Source: Halocaridina rubra
Lineage: Eukaryota; Arthropoda; Malacostraca; Decapoda; Atyidae
Reading direction: 5' to 3'
Assembly (NCBI GenBank): GCA_037179515.1
Contig: JAXCGZ010016313.1
Coordinates: 2,501-17,500 of the forward strand
Length of the DNA: 15,000 nucleotides
Position 1 is the first letter of the stretch, and each line of letters opens with the position of its first letter. The position numbers and the translations under genes are program-made. Below, one piece after another: positions 9,197-15,000 of the stretch. The notes under the pieces were generated by a model, which saw only the letters and a program-made list of their open reading frames with translations, was not told the DNA's origin and made no database searches.

Positions 9197-9198
<2 letters not shown>
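8804..9198 (+). repeat. Array unit 7 (V/CAC type, last before copy B)
   Basis: AGAGTAG, GGTCACAG and GGGAAGATA, plus CAGAATG (variant base at 8986), shared only with unit 8 on the far side of copy B. It also has a private GATGTAGTGG. Its second 14-mer is damaged and ends in six C (9194-9199). Confidence 0.9.

Positions 9199-9244
<46 letters not shown>
9199..9244. repeat. (CA)n microsatellite at the 5' junction of copy B
   Basis: A 46-base CA run between unit 7 and the first base of the unique 5' region of copy B. With the AC run at 13801-13817, copy B is bounded by AC on both sides. Confidence 0.95.
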
Positions 9245-9247
<3 letters not shown>

Positions 9248-9806
9248 CAGTATCCTTCCCATTTATATTAACTAGTTAGTTAGTTTGATACACGAAAAAA
9301 TTGAATAATAAAAGAAAAAAAAATTACCAAATACCCACCTGTCAACAGTACTGAGTTAAGTTGCCAAGTAGTACAGCAGTCCTATTTTCTTCATTTTTTT
9401 TTGCTTTTCTTTTAGCTTTCTCGTTTGCTATTTTGTTATTTTGTATATATATTGAGTTAAATGTAAAGTCTAAATACCGTGATAACATATCTTGGTTAGC
9501 AAGTCAGTTTATCAGTTAGGAAGAATATATAACAGAAACAGGTGGGTGCCACCTCGAACACAAATTCGAATTTTCCTTCAGGTTTGACTTTTGTGTTTCT
9601 TTTTCTTTTTATACTTAAATTACCATGGTCAAGTTTTTAAGTTAAGATGTGTGTTACCAGAAGGGAGACAAACTGAGTCACTAAATAGCACTTATATGGA
9701 GATATAAAAATTCTGTGTGAAGGTAAATTAGAAGTTTTTCTCTTTTCTTTTTTTTTTTCCTCTTTCTCGTCTTCTTTCTATATTCTGTGAGAGGGAGAAC
9801 ATAAAA
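9245..9806 (+). promoter_or_regulatory. 5'UTR and presumed internal promoter region of copy B
   Basis: 562 bases, AT-rich, with several long T and A runs, directly between an AC tract and the ORF1 start. LINEs of this kind normally carry an internal promoter here, but I recognise no specific promoter motif. A small perfect hairpin (GGTGG, loop GTG, CCACC) lies at 9541-9553. Several short upstream reading frames occur near the ORF1 start. Confidence 0.6.
9625..9645 (+). other. Short upstream ORF with strong start context
   Basis: ACCATGG is a near-ideal eukaryotic initiation context. It opens a six-codon frame (MVKFLS) ending in TAA at 9643-9645. Two further short uORFs follow at 9647-9676 and 9696-9707. 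If the RNA begins at 9245, these would reduce scanning to the ORF1 AUG at 9807. Whether they are translated is unknown. Confidence 0.3.
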
Positions 9807-10886
9807 ATGAAGCCATCTCTGTCCCAAACCTCTCCCACCCATGGGTCGGGAGAAGGGGTAGTCATCAGAGGACTTAAACAGAGAATCAAGAAGTTAGAGG
9901 AAATGGTTACAAGCCTTGATGATAAAATTCGGAATATGGATGGAGAAATGAAAGAGAATGAAACACTCAGAGAACAAATAAGATCTTTGGAGGAAGCAAA
10001 TAAAGCACAAGGGCAGGAGAGAAAGGAACTAGAAAAAAGAATAAAGAAGCTGGAAGGGGAAAAGAGTCAACTAGAATCTAGAATTTCTAATCAAGAAGAT
10101 AAAAACAAACAGCTAAATGGCAACCTAAAGGAATTAGATGTTAGTTCACTGCTATCTTCTGAGAGAGACGAGATTGCTGCTTGGAATGTTCAGATTAAGG
10201 AAAACATTGAACAGTTCAGAAAAGAGTTCCAGGAGCTGAATATGGAAAATGATGCCATGAAAACGTCCTTTGCTGATGCACTAAAGGGGAATGTGGCAGT
10301 AAAAGAGGCTGTAAAGGTGGTGGCACTGGAAAACATACAAACAGTTGACTATAAAGAGACAGTAATCGAAAAAATGAAAGACGTTGTGATGGAAAGGGCA
10401 AACCCACTCATCAGACAGGCACTTGATAAGGAGAAGACAGTGGTAATCTCAGGCATAAGTGAATCCCAGGAGCCAACATGGCAGGGGAGACTTGAAGAAA
10501 AGAAAGCTAACGTTGTAGACCTGATAAGAAAGCTTGGAGTAGTATGTGGTCCTGAGGATATTGTAAACATACACCAACTAGGTAAATATTCGAGGGAAGG
10601 AAAGCCGAGACCAACAAAAGTAACCTTTGAGAGAGGGGAGACATGTAGGGAAATATTGTTGAGAAAAAAAAGTCTAAAAGACCTTCAAGAATGCAAAGAA
10701 GTGTTCATTAGACGATACAGAACACAGGAAGAGATGGGAAAGATCAAAAACTTGTTGCAAGAGGCAAGAAGGTTAAATGATGAAAGAAATGAAGAAGAGA
10801 AGAAAAATTTTCGTTACGGAATACTTCCAGACAAAGGGGAGATAAAGAAGATAATGACAGAAGATCAGGGGATGGGGCCTCATTAA
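9807..10886 (+). CDS. CR1-like ORF1 RNA-binding protein (intact)
   Basis: A 359-residue protein expected to coat element RNA and assist insertion in the ribonucleoprotein particle. Residues ~22-106 form a long charged coiled coil with heptad-like Leu/Ile spacing, likely for oligomerisation. A helical linker runs to ~205. Residues ~209-300 look like an RRM fold: VVISGISES as an RNP2-like strand and KVTFERG as an RNP1-like strand. Residues ~305-348 resemble the C-terminal domain of L1-type ORF1 proteins (RTQEEMGKIKNLL, then RYGIL). No CCHC zinc knuckle is present. The ATG has A at -3 and follows the 5'UTR. The last codons carry the slippery AAA AAT TTT (residues 333-335), and the stop is 2 bases before the nominal ORF2 start. 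Domain assignments are by eye. Confidence 0.85.
   Translation: MKPSLSQTSPTHGSGEGVVIRGLKQRIKKLEEMVTSLDDKIRNMDGEMKENETLREQIRSLEEANKAQGQERKELEKRIKKLEGEKSQLESRISNQEDKNKQLNGNLKELDVSSLLSSERDEIAAWNVQIKENIEQFRKEFQELNMENDAMKTSFADALKGNVAVKEAVKVVALENIQTVDYKETVIEKMKDVVMERANPLIRQALDKEKTVVISGISESQEPTWQGRLEEKKANVVDLIRKLGVVCGPEDIVNIHQLGKYSREGKPRPTKVTFERGETCREILLRKKSLKDLQECKEVFIRRYRTQEEMGKIKNLLQEARRLNDERNEEEKKNFRYGILPDKGEIKKIMTEDQGMGPH
10805..10811 (+). promoter_or_regulatory. Candidate -1 frameshift heptamer A AAT TTT (copy B)
   Basis: Same heptamer and phase as in copy A, here behind an intact ORF1, 75 bases before the ORF1 stop. A slip here would place the ribosome in the ORF2 frame before the endonuclease. 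Confidence 0.4.
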
Positions 10887-10888
10887 GA

Positions 10889-13710
10889 TTGTTATACACA
10901 AATGCTGATGGATTAGCTGGTAAGGCAGTAGAATTAAAAGATAGGATTCACAACAGTAAGGCAGATATAGTAGCAATTACAGAGACTAAGTTGAGTGAGG
11001 ACATAAACAGTGTCACAGTTTTTCCTAAGGGCTTCAGAATACTAAGGGTCGAAAGATCTGAGAGGACTGGTGGAGGGATAGCACTACTCATAAGTGAGAG
11101 GATTCAAGTTGAAGAGATAAACTTGGCTATAGAAAGTGAGTTCAGGGAATTTCTTGTTGCTCGCATAAATACTGGGTCAGAGAGCATTATAATAACTGTT
11201 GTATACAACCCACCAAGGAACCAAAATAGGCTTGAAATTTATGAGGAATGTCATATAGGTACGATTGAAGTCATAAACTCAGTTGTTAACATGGCGCGGG
11301 AGAAAAAATGTAGGATTTTGATTATGGGAGACTTTAATCATAAAGAGATAGATTGGATAAATCTTGACCCACACAGTGGTGAGGACTCCTTTGGGGCAAG
11401 ATTCCTAGATTGCGTACAAGGGAATTTCCTACACCAACATGTAATGGAACCAACAAGAGCCAGGGGTGGGGATGAGCCATCACTACTTGATCTGGTGTTC
11501 ACAGATAATGTGTTGGATATTGAAAATATTGAGTATGAACCACCAATTGGAAAGAGTGACCACTGTGTGTTGTTGATGGAGTATATTATTGAAGACATTC
11601 TTCCTGAGAGTAGAGGCACTGAGGACATGAGGAGGAACTATCAGAAAGGAGATTACATCAAAATGAATGAGCTTTTTGCAGTTATTGACTGGAGAACCTT
11701 ATTTTACAACAAATCTGTACAAGAAATGTATGACATCTTTTGTGAGAAATATGGGAAGATAGTAGATTGCTGCATACCTGTCACCAAAGTAGGTGTAATT
11801 CATGCCAGAGAGAAATGGTTCGATAATGGGTGTAAAAGAGCTAAGGAGTGGAGAGACAAATGCTGGAAAAGGTATAGGAGGAGAAAAACATAAATGCCTG
11901 GCAAACCTACAAAAGAGCAAGAAACGACTACCTAAGTAAAAGGAGAGAGGCAGAGAAAGATTATGAGAGGGACATCACCAGGAAGGCTAAAGAAAATCCC
12001 AAGCTTTTCCACAGCTTTATCAGAGGAAAACTGAAGGTAAAAGAACAGGTTTTAAGGCTAAAGAGAGCGGATGGAAGCATCACTGAGACGGACGAAGAGA
12101 TCTGCAAAGAATTGAACAAGGAGTTTCAGTCAGTATTTACAGTAGAAAATACCCCACCCCCTCAGATTGCAGTGATAGAAGCTCAAGGGCCGGTATTAGA
12201 GAACATCAACCTTACAGCCACAGAGGTATGCAAAGCGCTGATGGATTTAGATGTTCATAAAGCTACAGGTCCTGATGACATATCCCCTCATGTGCTTAAA
12301 AAATGCGCAAACACAATATCAGTGGCACTAAGTATCATATTTAAGGAGTCATTGGAGTCGGGGGAGATTCCAAGATGCTGGAAATAAGCAAATGTGATAC
12401 CTATCTTCAAAAAGGGAAGGAGGGATACGGCTCTGAACTATAGACCAGTTTCCTTGACCAGCATAGTTTGCAAACTTATGGAGAAACTACTAAGGAAACA
12501 TATCTCTCTTCACTTGGAATCCTTCAACTTTTTGTCAGTGAGGCAACATGGCTTCAGAGAAGGAAGATCAACAGTAACAAACTTATTAGAATTTTATGAT
12601 GAGGTAAGCCAAATCTTACAGGAAAGAGAGGGCTGGGCAGATTGCATATTCCTAGACTTCCAGAAAGCGTTTGACACTGTTCCACATGGGAGACTTATTA
12701 GGAAGCTGCAATCAATGGCTAGAATAGGTGGAAATGTCTTGGAATGGATAAAAACTTACTTAGAAGGAAGGGAACAGAGGGTTAGAGTAAGACACTCAGT
12801 GTCTGAATGGAGAAGAGTTAGTAGTGGAGTTCCACAGGGTTCAGTTTTAGGGCCACTTTTGTTCCTTGTATATGTAAATGACCTACCAGAGTCTGTAAAT
12901 TCATTCATGAATATGTTTGCAGATGATGCAAAGATTGTGAAGAAAGTAAAAAACGAGAACAATGGTAGAGAACTTCAGGAGGATCTAAATAATCTGCATG
13001 AGTGGTCAGAAAAGTGGCTAATGAAATTCAATACCTCAAAATGTAAGGTAATGAGAATGGGTACAAGTGCAAGAAGGCCCAAGCTTGACTACTCGGTGGC
13101 TGGAGTACAACTTCAGGAGACAGAAAATGAGAGAGATCTAGGAGTAAACATATTGGCAGATTTGTCTCCAGAAACACATATAAATGGCGTAGTAAGGGCA
13201 GCATATGCATTCTTATCAAATGTAAGGGTAGCCTTCAGGCACATGGACAAGGAAATGTTCAGAAATATTTATGTAACCTATGTGAGGCCAAAACTCGAAT
13301 ATGCAGCCCCCTTTTGGAATCCGCACTTGAAAAAGCACATAGCTAAGCTTGAAAAAGTTCAAAGACATGCCACGAAACTGGTGCCAGAAATACGCAATCT
13401 CGGTTATGATGAGAGGCTGAGGGAATTAGACTTGCCATCACTCGAAGCTAGAAGAGTAAGGGGGGATATGGTGACAGTCTTTAAATTCCTTCATGGTTAT
13501 GATAGAGTGGATAGGGATCGATATTTCGATATGGCTGGCTCTAGAACTAGAGGTCATAGTTTGAAGCTTCGGAAGAAAACTTGTTTGCAGGATGTAAGGA
13601 AATACTTTTTCAGTGTAAGAGTAGTTGATAATTGGAATTCGCTAAGCGAGGAGGTAGTTAATGCTACCTCAATCCATAGTTTTAAGGACAGGTATGATAA
13701 GTATCACTAA
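10889..13710 (+). pseudogene. CR1-like ORF2 protein, broken (frameshift + stop)
   Basis: Counterpart of the intact ORF2 in copy A, with the same endonuclease and RT motifs in the same order. Two lesions are visible by comparison. One A is missing from the A-run at 11884-11888 (five A against six in copy A), ending the first frame at 11891-11893 within the basic linker. A C-to-T change then creates TAA at 12385-12387 just after the SGEIPRCWK block. The open pieces are 10889-11893 (endonuclease), 12112-12387 (start of the RT region) and 12394-13710 (RT core with FADD, and C-terminus). Other differences are a few substitutions, such as V for A in the ERIQAEE stretch and T for I in SPEIH. Copy B therefore could not make a full ORF2 protein without help from another copy. 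Confidence 0.92.
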
Positions 13711-13735
13711 GTCTAAAAATGGAACCGATCAGGAG

Positions 13736-13768
13736 ACGGGAAGATGCGAGCTTTGGGCTCTTTTCCGT
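13736..13768 (+). promoter_or_regulatory. 3'UTR hairpin of copy B
   Basis: Same hairpin as in copy A with two changes: TAC to TGC in the internal loop, and CCC to TCC in the 3' arm, which becomes a G-U pair in RNA. The fold is kept. Confidence 0.5.
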
Positions 13769-13774
13769 AAACAC

Positions 13775-13802
13775 AATTAGGTAATCACAATTAGGTAATC
13801 AC
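13775..13802 (+). repeat. Terminal direct repeat 2 x AATTAGGTAATCAC (copy B)
   Basis: Two perfect 14-mers at 13775-13788 and 13789-13802. The final CAC merges into the AC run at 13801-13817. Confidence 0.8.
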
Positions 13803-13817
13803 ACACACACACACACA
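13801..13817. repeat. Short (AC)n tract at the 3' junction of copy B
   Basis: Only 17 bases, the shortest AC tract in the window. It joins copy B to a shorter-type array unit. Confidence 0.9.
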
Positions 13818-14101
13818 GGGATCGATATTTTGATATGGCTGGCTCTAGAACTAGAGGTCACAGTTTGAAGCTTCGTAAGAAAACTTCTTCGCAGAATGTA
13901 AGGAAATACTTTTTCAGTGTAAGAGTAGTTGATAATTGGAATTCGCTAAACGAGGAGGTAGTTAATGCTATCTCAATCCATAGTTTTAAGGACAGGTATG
14001 ATAAGTATGACTAAGTCTAAAATGGAAGCGATCAGGAGACGGGAAGATACGAGCTTTGGGCTCTTTCCCGTAAACACAATTAGGTAATCACAATTAGGTA
14101 A

Positions 14102-14105
<4 letters not shown>
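13818..14105 (+). repeat. Array unit 8 (short type)
   Basis: CR1-like 3' fragment starting at GGGATCGATATT, about 105 bases further into ORF2 than units 1-7. It carries CAGAATG (variant at 13895) as in unit 7, GGTCACAG, and a private GCTAAACGAG. The hairpin and both 14-mers are present. An AC tract follows at 14104-14158. Confidence 0.88.
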
Positions 14106-14158
<53 letters not shown>

Positions 14159-14160
<2 letters not shown>

Positions 14161-14547
14161 GAGAGGCTGAGGGAATTAGACTTACCATCACTCGAAGCTA
14201 GAAGAGTGAGGGGGGATATGGTGACAGTCTTTAAATTCCTTCATGGTTATGATAGAGTGCATAGGGATCGATATTTTGATATGGCTGGCTCTAGAACTAG
14301 AGGTCATAGTTTGAAGCTTCGTAAGAAAACTTCTTCGCAGGATGTAAGGAAATACTTTTTCAGTGTAAGAGTAGTTGATAATTGGAATTCGCTAAGCGAG
14401 GAGGTAGTTAATGCTATCTCAATCCATAGTTTTAAGGACAGGAATGATAAGTATGACTAAGTCTAAAATGGAAGCGATCAGGAGACGGGTAGATACGAGC
14501 TTTGGGCTCTTTCCCGTAAACACAATTAGGTAATCACAATTAGGTAA

Positions 14548-14551
<4 letters not shown>
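14159..14551 (+). repeat. Array unit 9 (long type B)
   Basis: Starts at the same ATGAGAGGCTG breakpoint as units 1-7. It matches unit 2 at GTGCATAGGG, GGTCATAG and GGGTAGATA, but lacks the unit 2 deletion. Private change: GGAATGATAAG. An AC tract follows at 14550-14608. Confidence 0.88.
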
Positions 14552-14608
<57 letters not shown>

Positions 14609-14610
<2 letters not shown>

Positions 14611-14896
14611 GATCGATATTTTGATATGGCTGGCTCTAGAACTAGAGGTCACAGTTTGAAGCTTCGTAAGAAAACTTCTTCGCAGGATGTAAGGAAATAC
14701 TTTTTCAGTGTAAGAGTAGTTGATAATTGGAATTCGCTAAGCGAGGAGGTAGTTAATGCTATCTCAATCCATAGTTTTAAGGACAGGTATGATAAGTATG
14801 ACTAAGTCTAAAATGGAAGCGATCAGGAGACGGGAAGATACGAGCTTTGGGCTCTTTCCCGTAAACACAATTAGGTAATCACAATTAGGTAATCAC
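14609..14896 (+). repeat. Array unit 10 (short type)
   Basis: Same short breakpoint as unit 8, with CAGGATG instead of CAGAATG. The AC tract that follows (14895-14942) is interrupted by CC at 14920-14921. Confidence 0.88.
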
Positions 14897-14942
14897 ACAC
14901 ACACACACACACACACACACCACACACACACACACACACACA

Positions 14943-15000
14943 ATGAGAGGCTGAGGGAATTAGACTTACCATCACTCGAAGCTAGAAGAGTGAGGGGGGA
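14943..15000 (+). repeat. Array unit 11 (long type, cut by window edge)
   Basis: The first 58 bases of another unit with the ATGAGAGGCTG breakpoint. The array therefore continues to the right of the window. Confidence 0.85.

Larger units (their letters stand above)
6142..9244 (+). repeat. Tandem array: seven CR1 3'-end + (AC)n units
   Basis: Seven head-to-tail units start at 6192, 6642, 7068, 7496, 7926, 8362 and 8804, giving periods of 426-450 bp. Each contains the last ~300 bp of ORF2 from an identical breakpoint (ATGAGAGGCTG), the stop codon, the 3'UTR hairpin and two 14-mers, then 37-59 bases of AC. Period variation comes almost entirely from AC length. The shared breakpoint shows that the units arose by duplication of one truncated copy, not by repeated insertion. 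The short open frames inside the units are remnants of the ORF2 C-terminus. Confidence 0.93.
9245..13802 (+). mobile_element. CR1-like non-LTR retrotransposon, copy B (apparently full length)
   Basis: About 4.56 kb: a 5'UTR (9245-9806), complete ORF1 (9807-10886), ORF2 broken by one frameshift and one stop (10889-13710), and a 92-bp 3'UTR with the hairpin and two terminal 14-mers. The length suits a complete CR1-type element. The 5' boundary is placed where the AC run ends; it is inferred, since no second copy of this 5' region is in the window. No target-site duplication can be seen because both flanks are AC repeats. It interrupts the tandem array between units 7 and 8. Confidence 0.9.

Noticed and set aside
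6142..9244. CRISPR-like array of regular repeats and spacers
   Set aside because: The repeated part is ~390 bp of LINE sequence and the 'spacers' are AC microsatellite of variable length. There are no unique spacers, and the context is eukaryotic.
9245..9806. Possible host gene or RNA gene between the array and ORF1
   Set aside because: The segment is AT-rich, lacks a long open frame or tRNA-like fold, and its position fits the 5'UTR of copy B.

Overview
The window is eukaryotic repetitive DNA. I see no host protein-coding gene, tRNA, rRNA, CRISPR array or bacterial-type operon. Everything recognisable is non-LTR (LINE) retrotransposon sequence, dinucleotide microsatellite, or tandem arrays made of both. 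The retrotransposon families and the dense AC and CT microsatellites fit an invertebrate, perhaps a crustacean or other arthropod. That host guess is weak inference.

Layout. (1) 1-1979 is the 3' part of a LINE (element 1), with an open reading frame of reverse transcriptase and C-terminal region, an AATAAA signal and a (TTTGAC)4 tail. It runs directly into a pure (CT)62 tract (1979-2102). About 110 unassigned bases follow, then an (AC)n tract (2215-2287). (2) 2294-5878 is CR1-like copy A. It is truncated inside ORF1, but its ORF2 (endonuclease plus reverse transcriptase) is uninterrupted. (3) 5879-6141 is a diverged internal ORF2 fragment. It is followed by seven tandem units of about 430 bp (6192-9244), each made of the last ~390 bp of the same element plus an (AC)n tract. 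(4) 9245-13802 is CR1-like copy B, apparently full length: a 5'UTR of about 560 bp, complete ORF1, ORF2 broken by one frameshift and one stop codon, and a 3'UTR. (5) 13818-15000 holds four more tandem units, alternating between a short and a long form, and runs off the window.

How it works together. In this family ORF1 would bind RNA as a coiled-coil/RRM-like protein. ORF2 would nick DNA and copy the element RNA by target-primed reverse transcription. A conserved 3'UTR hairpin and a doubled 14-mer, AATTAGGTAATCAC, are the likely template-recognition end. Copies A and B differ at only about 18 positions in ~3.6 kb by eye, so the family moved or duplicated recently. Four different 5' junctions, and the 3' end of nearly every copy, lie directly against (AC)n. 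This suggests a CR1-clade element that targets AC microsatellites, with the same tracts later driving unequal exchange that built a dimeric higher-order satellite from the element's 3' end. A second point is that ORF2 has no AUG before its endonuclease domain. It overlaps ORF1 in the -1 frame, and an in-phase A AAT TTT heptamer lies in the overlap.
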